Assembly (NCBI GenBank): GCA_035291645.1
Contig: DATDRQ010000310.1
Span: 1 to 58,289 of the forward strand
Reading direction: 5' to 3'
DNA from: DATDRQ01 sp035291645
GTDB lineage: Bacteria > Chloroflexota > Anaerolineae > Anaerolineales > UBA4823
Length of the DNA stretch: 58,289 nt
Shown here: positions 8,893 to 18,357 of the stretch, in pieces
Numbering within the stretch: position 1 is the first letter of the stretch
How the letters are laid out: the number at the start of each line of letters is the position of its first letter
The notes under the pieces: model-generated
What the model was told of the DNA's origin: nothing
Database searches by the model: none
Seen by the model: the letters and a program-made list of their open reading frames with translations, nothing else
Position numbers and translations under genes: made by a program

Positions 8893-10830
8893 TTATTTCC
8901 GCACGAAGATATGAATGGAAGCCTCATCCCGGCAGGGGGCGGTCGGTAAGGTCGGTTGGAGTTCGTCGAAGTCACTGCTCTCGGTCAGCTCGCCCAGCCA
9001 GCCGCCAAAGAGCCGCTCCTCGATTAGAATCACATCCGCATCATTTGCCCACCGTTTCGCCAGGTCTTCATTCCAAAAGCCGTATCTGGACAAGTCATCC
9101 GGGTCGCCGTCAAGCCGCAAGGTATAGGAGCTGTTGATCTGAGGCGGGAAAATCGAAGCATCCCTCAGGTAGAGCAGAGGCACAGCGGAGTTCCCCCCAC
9201 TCCAATAAACCAGGGCGCCAGCGGGGACAGAACCAGCCAGCTGCGCACCAACCTGATCGAACCGCTCGATCACATCCCCATCGCAGTCATAGTTGCGGTA
9301 GCCACTCCCCAATACGACGCTGGGCGAGAGCACCAGCCCGGCGACCAGCAGCACCGTGATCGCCATCCATCCAGCGGAGAGTTCCGTACCTGCCCGCCTG
9401 AGCCTGAGAAGGCGAACGATCGCCCAGGCGACTAACAGGATCAGCACCCCAAACAGGAAGCCCGATATGCTGGGCAAGGCCCGCCGCGAGAATTGTTCGA
9501 AAGCTCTCTCTTCCAGACCGGATTTCGCCTGCAGGATGGCGCGCAACTCCACCGTCCCCGGCAGAATGCGTAATGCTTTCATCCGGGGTACTTGCAGATC
9601 GAGCAGATCTTGCAAGGGGGCTTCGATATCCGCAAAAGCCGCATAGCCGATGCCGGCAGCCAAAACCAGGACCAACAGAATCAATACGACGAGCCGCAGG
9701 CCACCAACCTCTCTCCGCCAGGAACCGGCCGAGGTCGCCAGCAATACCAGGCCAACATAAGAGAAGAATCCCAGGTAAAGCGGGAAGCAGAAGACGCAGT
9801 AATTCTTCCCCATGACATCGTGAGACTGCGGGTTTAATCCTAGCGAGGCCCAGGCGTGCAGAAAAAATAGCAGGAAGAACAGTAGCACCAGGAAAACACT
9901 CGCCCGAAAGTGGCTCTCGCTCTTCCAATCGCGCCGGCGCGGCCAGAGCAGCAGCGAAGCCAGCACCCCGACAACTGCGATGAAGTGGAAGCGCAACCCC
10001 AGGAAGAAGCTCAGCAAGCGGCTGTCCAGGCCCGGGCGCGGGTTCCAGACCGGGGTGGCCTCCGGGGGTCGCCACGGAGCCAGGAACGGAGCCAACCCCT
10101 CCGGGGTCCAGGTAGCCCACAGCCTCAGAATTCCAGGCCAGTAGATAGCATGGCCGAGCGCCAGGACGAATCCACCGGCCAGGGTTGCCCACAATCCGGC
10201 CCGCCGCCCATGCTGCCAGAAGATGTAAGCCAGGATGATGGGCACCGCCGGGATGAGGTTCAACCGGGACAACCCCATCAGGCCTGCCAGGGTTGCGCCA
10301 AGCATGATCTGCCAGGTCGGGCGATCCTCTCCCAGGATGAGCGCCAGTACCCACACCAGCATGCAGGCGATCAGCACTTCCGAGATCGCCAGGCTGTAGA
10401 TCTTAATGTCCGCTGGGTTCAACACGACGGCGACCAGGACCCCCGCCGCCCACCATCTGCCCCCCATGCGCCGGACCGTGATCCACAGGCCCAGCAGCAT
10501 GAGCAAGCCCAGGAAGATGGCCAGGTACCGGCCCGTACGCAGGCCCGGGCCAAACAGGACCTGGGCATAACCCGGGATCAGGAACGCCAGCGGCATGTGG
10601 TTGCTCCACGGGCCGAAATCCTGGTAAGGCCAGTACTGGCCGGTAGCAAACAAATAGCCTTTGACCAGGTAGGATCCCTCGTCGAGGATCGACACCTGGG
10701 TGTGAGCGTAGAGAAACGCCTGGATCAGGTACACCACCCCGGCGAGCAACGCGATGCCTTCCGCCAGCCAGGGAACTCCGACGAGGGGGAGGCTTAGGTT
10801 ACTTTTCCCGCGGGGTCGCTCTCGAATCAC
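8893..10830 (-). CDS. Polytopic GT-C-like glycosyltransferase, tandem paralogue A
   Basis: About 645 residues with many membrane helices. The first loop reads ILDEGSYLVKGYLFATGQYW, an acidic pair after helix 1 as in GT-C enzymes. The next gene upstream (10844-12763) is a clear tandem paralogue: both share HMPL(A/S)F, GLRTGRYLAI-type and AYIFWQHGRRAG segments and the same APFLAPWRPP motif. The tail ends in a soluble domain with DYDCDGDVIERF and a Cys-containing terminus. An upstream ATG at 10878 lies inside the previous gene. A GTG at 10830 has AGGA six bases before it and clears the upstream stop by 13 bases, so I chose it. Confidence 0.72.
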   Translation of the reverse strand: MIRERPRGKSNLSLPLVGVPWLAEGIALLAGVVYLIQAFLYAHTQVSILDEGSYLVKGYLFATGQYWPYQDFGPWSNHMPLAFLIPGYAQVLFGPGLRTGRYLAIFLGLLMLLGLWITVRRMGGRWWAAGVLVAVVLNPADIKIYSLAISEVLIACMLVWVLALILGEDRPTWQIMLGATLAGLMGLSRLNLIPAVPIILAYIFWQHGRRAGLWATLAGGFVLALGHAIYWPGILRLWATWTPEGLAPFLAPWRPPEATPVWNPRPGLDSRLLSFFLGLRFHFIAVVGVLASLLLWPRRRDWKSESHFRASVFLVLLFFLLFFLHAWASLGLNPQSHDVMGKNYCVFCFPLYLGFFSYVGLVLLATSAGSWRREVGGLRLVVLILLVLVLAAGIGYAAFADIEAPLQDLLDLQVPRMKALRILPGTVELRAILQAKSGLEERAFEQFSRRALPSISGFLFGVLILLVAWAIVRLLRLRRAGTELSAGWMAITVLLVAGLVLSPSVVLGSGYRNYDCDGDVIERFDQVGAQLAGSVPAGALVYWSGGNSAVPLLYLRDASIFPPQINSSYTLRLDGDPDDLSRYGFWNEDLAKRWANDADVILIEERLFGGWLGELTESSDFDELQPTLPTAPCRDEASIHIFVRK

Positions 10831-10843
10831 AGGATTTCCTCGC

Positions 10844-12763
10844 TCAGCGCAACCGTTTGAATATGCGGAGGCTGGCATCCTCCCGGCAAGATAAGGTCGG
10901 CTGGGTCACTGCCACCTGCTGGAAACGATTTGGATCTGACAATTCTTCTTTCAACCAGCCCTCGTAGAAGCGTTCCTGGACGAGTGTGAAATCCGCCTCA
11001 TCAAGCCAGCGTTCCGCCAGCGGCTGGTTCCAAAATCCGTAGTTCAACAGTTCTTGTGGGTCGCCGTCCAGGCGGAAAGTATATCCGTCGAATATCTGGG
11101 GCGGGTAGACCTGCACACCTGGCAGGTAGAGCAGGGGTACCGCCGAGAGACCGCCCTGCCAGTAGACCGTAGACCCTGGCGGGACTTGCTCCGTTAGCGA
11201 CGTGCCGACCGCTTCATAGGAGGCGATCACATCCCCCCCGCAATCGTAGGTGCGGAAACCGGCGCCCAAAGCAACGGTTGGGGTGAGCGCCAACCCGGCG
11301 ATCAGAAAGCCAACCAGCGCCAGCGCGCCAAAACTCCTGGATGCCGGTGGGTGTCCTGATCGCTCGCCTCGCTTCCAGACGAACGCACTGGCCCCCAGGA
11401 TCAATAATCCGGCGGCAAGGCCGCCCAGGGCGGGCAGCAGGCGCCGGGCTTCTCCATACTTCAGATTGAAGTTGTTCTGCAGGTATTCCCATAGCGGCAC
11501 GGTACCGGGCAGCAGCTGCCCGGTCCGGATCAGCGTCCGCAGGCGAGGAATACGCCAGTCGAGCAACAGATCGCCCACGGGATCGAAGGCGCTGAAGCCG
11601 ATCCCGGCTGCCAGGAGCAGCACCAGGACGACGATGACCGCCTGTCTCCAGACAGATAGCTGCCAGCGCCAGGATGTCGCGCTGGCGGCGACCAACAGAA
11701 ACCCTAAAAAGGAAAAGAATGCCAGATAGACCGGGAAGCAGAATATGCAGTAGTTGCGCCCCAATGCATCGTAAGTCTGTGCGTTAACCCCTAAGGAAGC
11801 CCAGGCGTGGGCAAAGAACAGGACACCCAGCAGGCTGAGCAGCAGGACGCTGGCCTTGAATTTAAATTCGCTCTTCCACCGGCCCCTGGGAGGCCACAGG
11901 TATAGGGCGGTCAGCGCCCCGGCCAGGGCGACGAAGTGAAAACGGAAGCCGAGCAGGAAACTATAGATGCGGCTCTCCAACCCCACCTCTGGATTCCAGA
12001 TCGGGGTGGCGCGCGGCGGTCGCCAGGGGGCCAGGAAAGGCGCCAGGCGTTCCGGCAGCCAGGCCGCCCACTGGCGCAGGATGCCCGGCCAGAACAGTGC
12101 GTGACCGAGCAGGAAAACGCCCAGGCCCGCCAGAATTGCCAAACCACCTGCCCGCCTGCCATGCTGCCAGAAGATGTATGCGAGCAGGATGGGCAGCACC
12201 GGGAACAGGTTGAGGCGGGTGAGGACGACGGCCCCCGCCAGGGCAGCTCCCAGGCTGATCTGCCACAGCTTTAAGCCTTCGCCTACAGTCAGCGCCAGCA
12301 TCCATACCAGCATGCAGGCGACCAGCACCTGTGCGTTCATCAGGCTGTACATTTTCACCAGCGCCGGATTGATCGCCACCAGCAGGACCGCGGCCGCTGC
12401 CCACCACCGTCCTCCCAACCGGCGCGCCGTCAGCCACAGCCCAAGCAGCATCAGCAGGCCCAGGACGATCGCCAGGTAGCGACCGGTGCGGATTCCCGGC
12501 TCAGAGAGTACCTGAACAATGCCTGGAACCATAAAAGAAAGAGGCATGTGGTTCGTCCAGAAACCGAAATCCTGGAATGGGTGGTATTTTCCTTGAGCGA
12601 ACAGCTGGCCGATGAAGAGATAAGCGCCCTCGTCGACCAATGAAGCCTGCGTGTGGGCGTAGATCCAGGACTGGAGCAGGTAGATCAGGCCTCCGGCGAG
12701 AGCGGCGACATCCGCCAGGCCCGATCGGGCCCAGCGAGCTTCCCAGACCAGCGCGTTCTGCAT
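10844..12763 (-). CDS. Polytopic GT-C-like glycosyltransferase, tandem paralogue B
   Basis: About 639 residues, closely similar along its whole length to the product of 8893-10830. Shared features are the LVDEGAYLFIGQLFAQGKYH loop, the FQDFGFWTNHMPLSF segment, LLAYIFWQHGRRAG, and the tail TYDCGGDVIASYEAVG. It probably arose by tandem duplication, and the two may add different sugars or act on different acceptors. The ATG at 12763 shares one base with the stop of gmd (TGATG), pointing to coupling; a TTG at 12766 directly precedes it. Specific substrate is unknown. Confidence 0.72.
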   Translation of the reverse strand: MQNALVWEARWARSGLADVAALAGGLIYLLQSWIYAHTQASLVDEGAYLFIGQLFAQGKYHPFQDFGFWTNHMPLSFMVPGIVQVLSEPGIRTGRYLAIVLGLLMLLGLWLTARRLGGRWWAAAAVLLVAINPALVKMYSLMNAQVLVACMLVWMLALTVGEGLKLWQISLGAALAGAVVLTRLNLFPVLPILLAYIFWQHGRRAGGLAILAGLGVFLLGHALFWPGILRQWAAWLPERLAPFLAPWRPPRATPIWNPEVGLESRIYSFLLGFRFHFVALAGALTALYLWPPRGRWKSEFKFKASVLLLSLLGVLFFAHAWASLGVNAQTYDALGRNYCIFCFPVYLAFFSFLGFLLVAASATSWRWQLSVWRQAVIVVLVLLLAAGIGFSAFDPVGDLLLDWRIPRLRTLIRTGQLLPGTVPLWEYLQNNFNLKYGEARRLLPALGGLAAGLLILGASAFVWKRGERSGHPPASRSFGALALVGFLIAGLALTPTVALGAGFRTYDCGGDVIASYEAVGTSLTEQVPPGSTVYWQGGLSAVPLLYLPGVQVYPPQIFDGYTFRLDGDPQELLNYGFWNQPLAERWLDEADFTLVQERFYEGWLKEELSDPNRFQQVAVTQPTLSCREDASLRIFKRLR

Positions 12764-13731
12764 CAACCGATATCCTTGCTCAAGCGCTTCAGGTCCGCAT
12801 CGACCATCAGGTGAATCAACGATTCAAAATCCACCCGGGGCTCCCAGCCCAGCATAGCGTGTGCCTTAACCGGGTTTGCGACCAGCAAGTCGACTTCGGC
12901 CGGCCGGTAGTAACGCTGATCCTGGTGGACGTAATCACGGTAGTCCAGTCCAACGTAATGGAAGGCCTGCTCGCAAAGATCGCGTACCGAATGGGTCTCC
13001 CCGGTCCCTATTACGTAATCTTGCGGAGTTGTTTGTTGGAGCATGCACCACATTGCCTCCACGTAGTCGCCCGCGAACCCCCAGTCCCGCCGGGCTTCCA
13101 GGTTCCCCAGGTTGAGTTCCTTGGATTGATCGAGCTTGATGCGCGCTACCCCATGGCTTACCTTGCGGGTGACGAACTCCAGTCCCCGACGCGGGCTCTC
13201 GTGGTTAAACAGGATCCCGGAGACCGTGTACAGGTCATAGGACTCGCGGTAGTTGACCGTGATCCAGTGAGCGTACACCTTGGCAACCCCATATGGGCTG
13301 CGCGGATAGAAAGGCGTGGCCTCCGATTGGGGCACTTCGACCACCTTTCCAAACATCTCGCTGGAAGAGGCCTGGTAGAAGCGGGTCTTGGGATTGACCA
13401 GGCGGATGGCCTCCAGCAGGCGGGTCACCCCCAAGGCGGTCACTTCCCCGGTGAGGACCGGCTGGTTCCAGGAGGTGGGCACGAAAGATTGGGCCGCCAG
13501 GTTGTAGACCTCATCCGGCTGGTAGCGTTCCATCACATCGACCAGCGAGCTCTGGTCGTGCAGATCCCCTTGAATGATGGTGATGTCATCCTGGATGTGC
13601 TGGATACGCTCGAAGGTCACGGTGCTCGACCGGCGCACCATCCCGACCACGGTGTAGCCCTTGGTGAGCAGGAATTCTGCCAAATAGGAACCGTCCTGGC
13701 CTGTGATTCCGGTGATGATAGCGGTCGGCAT
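12763..13731 (-). CDS. gmd: GDP-mannose 4,6-dehydratase
   Basis: About 322 residues, short-chain dehydrogenase fold. The N-terminus carries the nucleotide-binding GITGQDGSYLAEFLL motif typical of Gmd, followed by VRRSSTVTFERI. The catalytic Tyr-Lys pair lies in SPYGVAKVYAH, and SSSEMFGKV precedes it. The enzyme converts GDP-D-mannose to GDP-4-keto-6-deoxy-mannose, the precursor of GDP-rhamnose, GDP-fucose and others. No GDP-fucose synthase or Rmd reductase gene is in the window, so the final sugar is open. The start at 13731 is supported by GAAGGAG eight bases upstream; a longer frame to 13794 would run into the neighbouring gene. Confidence 0.93.
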   Translation of the reverse strand: MPTAIITGITGQDGSYLAEFLLTKGYTVVGMVRRSSTVTFERIQHIQDDITIIQGDLHDQSSLVDVMERYQPDEVYNLAAQSFVPTSWNQPVLTGEVTALGVTRLLEAIRLVNPKTRFYQASSSEMFGKVVEVPQSEATPFYPRSPYGVAKVYAHWITVNYRESYDLYTVSGILFNHESPRRGLEFVTRKVSHGVARIKLDQSKELNLGNLEARRDWGFAGDYVEAMWCMLQQTTPQDYVIGTGETHSVRDLCEQAFHYVGLDYRDYVHQDQRYYRPAEVDLLVANPVKAHAMLGWEPRVDFESLIHLMVDADLKRLSKDIG

Positions 13732-13766
13732 ATAAGGACTCCTTCGGGTAAAATTCAATTGCTGAA

Positions 13767-15380
13767 TTATAACCCTTCCACTCGCCGGATCCAATCCCAG
13801 ATCAGATAGAGGACGGCGCTTGCCAGGCCTAACCCTAGAGTCTTAAAGACACCCACCTCTGGCCAGTCGAATCCGGTGTAGCGTGCCAGGTACCACGGCA
13901 GGAACCATCCCAGCACGAACAGAAACACGATAATCACCCGTCGCAGCCAGGGATCGGGCTTTCGCCATTGCTCGCTCAAGACCCAGGCCGCCATGGCCGC
14001 CTGGGGAGCTAGAAAGGTTACCCGGTAGCGCGGGTTATCCCACAGGTCGCCGCCGCTGCGGAAGGAGGCCAACAGGATCCCCCACCAGACCAGCAGGCTC
14101 AACACGACCAGGATAGCTCGTCGGTTTTTTCTGGAAAGAGCAGCCAGCGGGGCAACAATCAAGAGCGGGAGTAATATCGTCCACCCTATCGCCCGCCAGA
14201 TGGCTATGCCGCGCCAGATCGGAGCCGCACGATCCACCAGGGCAGCGGGCAAAAACGGTTGGGCGACCCCCACCCCAACCAGGATAAACGGATGAGACCA
14301 CTCCGGTGTTACGTTAAGCACCCGGCGGATCATTTCAGAGGCCTTGCGGACAAAAACCGCCTGCCACCGGGCTGTTTGTTGCAGCCACCAGCTGATTAAG
14401 GATACCGGATCGGAGACTCCTTCCGGGGCAAACCGCCTCCAACTCAGCCATAGGCCCACCACAACGGCTACTGCCAGGCAGGCCATTGCCACCCACAGCC
14501 AGCGGCTATGCAACAACTTACCTTTGTCGAAAGCCAGCCCAAGGATCAGGAGCATAACCAGCAGGATCGCTGTAAAAGCGGGTGAGAAAGGCATGGTGAG
14601 CACCAGCGCCGCCAATACCCAGGCGATCCCTTGCCAGGAACGATCCTGCCAGAATCTGACCAGACCATAGAAAGCCGCCGCTACCAGGGTCGTGATGAAG
14701 GCCTCACGCATGTGCGAGCTGCCCAACAGCACCGCCTCCGGGAATAAGGCCACCAGCCAGGCAGCGATCGCGGCAGTTCGCTCGTTCCACAATCGCCGCA
14801 CGAAGGCCCAGGTGAACAGCACACTCAACGCTGAGCAGGCTGCCGTTAGCACGACGATCAATAACGAGTTGTGCGTCCCTCCTCCAAGATACCTATAGAC
14901 CAGCGCGCTCACGTAGAGCAGGCCGCCATACTGGTCGTATTGGGGGTAGTCCTGAAAGGCCGTCCATAAAGGTTTCTCGGATTGGGACAGCCTCCAAGCT
15001 CCCTGATCCCGGGTGGCTGCATCGGACATGACATAACCATTCTGTTCTATCGGTGAAGCATACCCCCAGCGCGGCAGCACCACGAACCAGATCATCCCGG
15101 CAACCAACCGGAACAGAGCCGCCCCAACCAGGAGCCAACCCAGCCAGCCTGGGACAGAAAGCTGTTTATCCGATTGGATCGCCTTCCAACTCAACCACAG
15201 CAAACCCACAGCGATGACCAGCACCCCGAAGAAAGAACTCCAGCTGGTCGTATTATCGAATCCTGCCGACACCCAGGCGAGTCCGAAAGCCAGGGACAGC
15301 AGCACCAAAGTCGTCAGGCCTATAGCGGCTAACAACCTGTTTGCTGTCAATGCCCGAATGGCGGTTGAGGTTTTTTCCAT
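13767..15380 (-). CDS. Polytopic membrane glycosyltransferase, ArnT/PMT-like
   Basis: About 537 residues with roughly twelve hydrophobic segments. In the first large loop there is SAATRDQ and SEKPLWTAFQDYPQYDQYGG, and the membrane part follows the pattern of GT39/GT83-type proteins (LLSVLFTWAFVRRLWNERTAAIAAWLVALFPE-like motif split over several helices). Such proteins use polyprenyl-phosphate sugars. ATG 15380 has no strong Shine-Dalgarno sequence; a TTG six bases upstream (15386) is an alternative. The gene lies between gmd and another GT-C gene in the same direction. Confidence 0.68.
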   Translation of the reverse strand: MEKTSTAIRALTANRLLAAIGLTTLVLLSLAFGLAWVSAGFDNTTSWSSFFGVLVIAVGLLWLSWKAIQSDKQLSVPGWLGWLLVGAALFRLVAGMIWFVVLPRWGYASPIEQNGYVMSDAATRDQGAWRLSQSEKPLWTAFQDYPQYDQYGGLLYVSALVYRYLGGGTHNSLLIVVLTAACSALSVLFTWAFVRRLWNERTAAIAAWLVALFPEAVLLGSSHMREAFITTLVAAAFYGLVRFWQDRSWQGIAWVLAALVLTMPFSPAFTAILLVMLLILGLAFDKGKLLHSRWLWVAMACLAVAVVVGLWLSWRRFAPEGVSDPVSLISWWLQQTARWQAVFVRKASEMIRRVLNVTPEWSHPFILVGVGVAQPFLPAALVDRAAPIWRGIAIWRAIGWTILLPLLIVAPLAALSRKNRRAILVVLSLLVWWGILLASFRSGGDLWDNPRYRVTFLAPQAAMAAWVLSEQWRKPDPWLRRVIIVFLFVLGWFLPWYLARYTGFDWPEVGVFKTLGLGLASAVLYLIWDWIRRVEGL

Positions 15381-15426
15381 ACTCAATGAAGCTATCTAAC
15401 AGCTGCCTGGCTTTGTTTTGCCTGGA

Positions 15427-17130
15427 TCAAGGCTTTACCTTATAAATCTTGACGTACTCGACCCCGTCGATCCAGATCGTATGTTCTGGAGTCTTCGTTT
15501 CCAGGTAGTCGAACAGCGACCCCGGTATGTCCCGCTGCCACTGGTTGATATACACGACGATGTAATCAGCGGTATCGTACGTCAGCTGGACGTGTTCGGA
15601 GGAGCCAGACGGAAAAGGGATCTGCTCAGCCAGGATTTTATAGCTGGCGCTGTACCAGTCGAACGCCAGGGTGTACCAGGAGTAAATGAGGCGGTCCTGG
15701 ATCCCCGGGACCTGCCGCAAATATGTCGCCGCCTCATTCAAGCCCTCCCCCCAGCCCACCATCATCACCTCCTGCGCCTTTCGGCTGCCGCCCAGCAGTG
15801 GATTGTAATAGGTCAGGTAATAGGGATAATGCTGCAGAGTGCCAATCGCCTGAAACGCCAGAGCGGCCAGCAATATGATCCCCGCCAATACTTGTGCGGT
15901 CGGTTTTCGCAGTTTTCTGGTCGACCAGCTGGCGACCGCCACCCAGCCGAGGCCTGCGATCAGATCGAGGGGCAAATATACTGGAAGAAGGTAGCGATCG
16001 AACTTCTTGCTACCCAGGGTCATCAGCAAGGTGAACGCGACGATGAATAAGAACAGGCCGAGGACTGCGAAACGGGGATTGCGATCTGCGAGGGGAGGCC
16101 AGCGTTTCCAAATAGCCAATGTTGCCGCAGCTAGCCCGATCAAGATCACGGGGGTGCTGCGCCAGAGATAACTGAGCGGGTAAAAGTACCAGAAGTTCGA
16201 TGGGTCCGCCTCGCCTGCCTGGAAAGCCTCCACGAACTGCGCGCCTCCCAGCTCTCCCTCGGCTGAATCCAGGGTATAAGCCAAGGTTTGTGATAGGGTC
16301 GTGGCAGGATTCCTCCACAAAGCCGGCCAAAGCAGAAATACAACCAGCAGAGTGGTCCCTCCCCACAAGAGCAGCCCTGCTCCGGTTCTCCGGATCGAAG
16401 CAGCTCTTTCCTGATCGGAAAACTGCTTTTGCCGGAAAATGTCAAGGATGGTCAGCAGAAGCAAGAGCGGCGCCAGGATCACGGCCGGGGTCTTGGTGAG
16501 CAGGCTCAGCCCGGCAGCCATCCCGGATACGACCAGCGACCACCCGCGCCGGTTCTGCAGGAAATCCAGGTATGCCAGGACAGACAGGAACAGGAAACTG
16601 CTGAGCAGTCCGTCGACGTGCAGCAGGCGTGAGTGGGCCAGATAGAATGGGTCAAAGGCGATGAAAAGGCATCCGACCAGGGCTGGAATGAGGCCAAACA
16701 ACCGCCGGGCGAATATAAGCCCCAACAGAAAGGCGATCAGATTCATTAGAACGACCAGGGCGCGCGCCATCGCCAGCACTTCGATCGGGCGAGGCCCGTG
16801 CCGAAAGAAGAGCTGGAACAGCTTGGAATCGCCCATACGCACTTCGCCAACCCGAGCGTACTTCGGAAATTTCAAGTGAAAAGCACCCGCCCCAGCCCAC
16901 ATCGTGGTGACCCCGGGATGCGGCGAGAGGAAAGTAGCCGGGTAATCTCCTTTGGAAAGCGCCAGGTAAAATGTGGCCGAGCGTTTTCCCCAGGTTGGCT
17001 CATCGGCAGTCACGAAGCGCCCCAGGGCGACCAGGCGCGGCGCGGCGAAAGCCAGCCCCAATATAACCAGGAGCACCCCTCCCCCCAGCATCTTCCTGAT
17101 AGAAGTCGATGATACCCGGCTTCTATCCAT
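15427..17130 (-). CDS. GT-C (PMT/ArnT-like) membrane glycosyltransferase
   Basis: 567 residues, paralogue of the proteins at 1-897 and 964-2721. The shared signature is TADEPTWGKRSATFYLALSK, then HPGVTTMWAGAGAF, then LGSKKFDRYLLPVYLPLDL in the second half and VMMVGWGEGLNEAATYL in the tail. The conserved acidic pair after helix 1 fits the GT-C active site. The start at 17130 lies three bases after the stop of the GT4 gene, so the two are probably translated in a coupled manner. Substrate unknown. Confidence 0.82.
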   Translation of the reverse strand: MDRSRVSSTSIRKMLGGGVLLVILGLAFAAPRLVALGRFVTADEPTWGKRSATFYLALSKGDYPATFLSPHPGVTTMWAGAGAFHLKFPKYARVGEVRMGDSKLFQLFFRHGPRPIEVLAMARALVVLMNLIAFLLGLIFARRLFGLIPALVGCLFIAFDPFYLAHSRLLHVDGLLSSFLFLSVLAYLDFLQNRRGWSLVVSGMAAGLSLLTKTPAVILAPLLLLLTILDIFRQKQFSDQERAASIRRTGAGLLLWGGTTLLVVFLLWPALWRNPATTLSQTLAYTLDSAEGELGGAQFVEAFQAGEADPSNFWYFYPLSYLWRSTPVILIGLAAATLAIWKRWPPLADRNPRFAVLGLFLFIVAFTLLMTLGSKKFDRYLLPVYLPLDLIAGLGWVAVASWSTRKLRKPTAQVLAGIILLAALAFQAIGTLQHYPYYLTYYNPLLGGSRKAQEVMMVGWGEGLNEAATYLRQVPGIQDRLIYSWYTLAFDWYSASYKILAEQIPFPSGSSEHVQLTYDTADYIVVYINQWQRDIPGSLFDYLETKTPEHTIWIDGVEYVKIYKVKP

Positions 17131-17133
17131 AGA

Positions 17134-18357
17134 TTATCGGATTGGCTGGTCCGACCAGCCAGGTTGTGCGATAGTGGACAGTCCAGCGAGGAGGCGTTCG
17201 GCACGCGCCTCCCAGGAGTACTGTTTAGAATCCTGCCTGGCCCTGGCGCCGAGCGCCAGCCGACGTTCAACATCCATTTGCATTTGCAGGATGGCTTCAA
17301 CCCATCGATCCAGGTCGTCCGGCGGAAGGAGCACCGCGTTCTCGAGAGCTAGCACCTCCCTCAACACGGGCAAATCGCTGGAGAGGATGGCTCTCCCGCA
17401 GGCCAGGTACTCGAACAGTTTCATCGGGCTCAGGTAGCGGGCAATGTCCCCGCCTGAGGACGCCGCTACCTTGTGCTGGTAGGGCATCAACAACACGTCA
17501 CAGGCCGCCTGGTATTTGGGCAGTTCGGCGTTGGGGATGAAGCCGGTTAATATCAGGTTTTCCAAACCGCGCTCAGCCACACGCTCCTGAATCTTGTCCA
17601 CTTCCTCCGGTTCTCCCCCCATGAGCAGGAAATTAACCTCAGGCAAGCGCGCCGCCAGGTCGAGCATCAGCTCCACCCCGCGACCTGGATACAGGTGCCC
17701 CGAGTAGCCCGCAGTGAAGCGCTCCACCTGAAAAGCAGGCCTCTGGTTACCGAGAACCGAGCAGAGAGCCGGGCCGATCACCCGGCGTGCCTGCTCAGGG
17801 GGTGGCACATCCGCATAGCGGGAGAGATCGACCCCATCTGGAGCAACCATGATCAGGTCTCCCTCCGGCGGCAATTCGAGCGCCAGGGTGAGATCGGTCT
17901 TGAGGGTGGTCGAGATCAAGACTAACCGCCTCCTGCCGCGCCCGCGCAGGAACAGCTTGACCAGTCCCGGCCCCATTTTCCCGGTTGGCAGATCGTGCAA
18001 TTCGAGGATCGTTGGGATGCTTGCCAGACTGGCGAGAGCGGCTGCTTGCAGGAGGCGTGTGTAAACCAGGCTTGCCCCGCTGCCTTTCGCCCAACGAACC
18101 GATCTCCAGGCATAATCGTATTTGCGGGCGCGCGGACCGCAGGGCAGCTCGACGATCGGGAAGCGATGCTGGAGGCCATAGTGATTGGCCAGTTGGTCCC
18201 AATTTTCCGAGCTGCGCCCTGCCTGAGATGGAGCGCCTGGATACGCCAAATCTACCTCGATGCCAAGGGATACGAACGCCTGGGCCATCTTCATCACCTG
18301 GATAGTGTTGGCCGAGTTCGCCGGTATGTGGGTAGGGGCAATGACGGCGATCTTCAT
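17134..18357 (-). CDS. Glycosyltransferase family 4 (GT-B, group 1)
   Basis: 407 residues. The C-terminal Rossmann domain has the phosphate-binding loop GYSGHLYPGRGVELML and later SPMKLFEYLACGRAIL with the E-x7-E-type pattern (KLFEYLACGRAILSSDLP) of retaining GT4 enzymes. The N-terminus AVIAPTHIPANSANTIQVM is typical of group-1 transferases. It should act in the cytoplasm with a nucleotide sugar donor, on the lipid-linked glycan. The start overlaps the stop of the flippase gene by four bases (18354-18357). Confidence 0.88.
   Translation of the reverse strand: MKIAVIAPTHIPANSANTIQVMKMAQAFVSLGIEVDLAYPGAPSQAGRSSENWDQLANHYGLQHRFPIVELPCGPRARKYDYAWRSVRWAKGSGASLVYTRLLQAAALASLASIPTILELHDLPTGKMGPGLVKLFLRGRGRRRLVLISTTLKTDLTLALELPPEGDLIMVAPDGVDLSRYADVPPPEQARRVIGPALCSVLGNQRPAFQVERFTAGYSGHLYPGRGVELMLDLAARLPEVNFLLMGGEPEEVDKIQERVAERGLENLILTGFIPNAELPKYQAACDVLLMPYQHKVAASSGGDIARYLSPMKLFEYLACGRAILSSDLPVLREVLALENAVLLPPDDLDRWVEAILQMQMDVERRLALGARARQDSKQYSWEARAERLLAGLSTIAQPGWSDQPIR

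Noticed and set aside
8862..8975. ATG 8975 as the start of the membrane protein gene ending at 6822
   Set aside because: It would overlap the preceding gene by 83 bases and adds a non-hydrophobic, low-complexity N-terminus; AAGGA before TTG 8861 is a better start.
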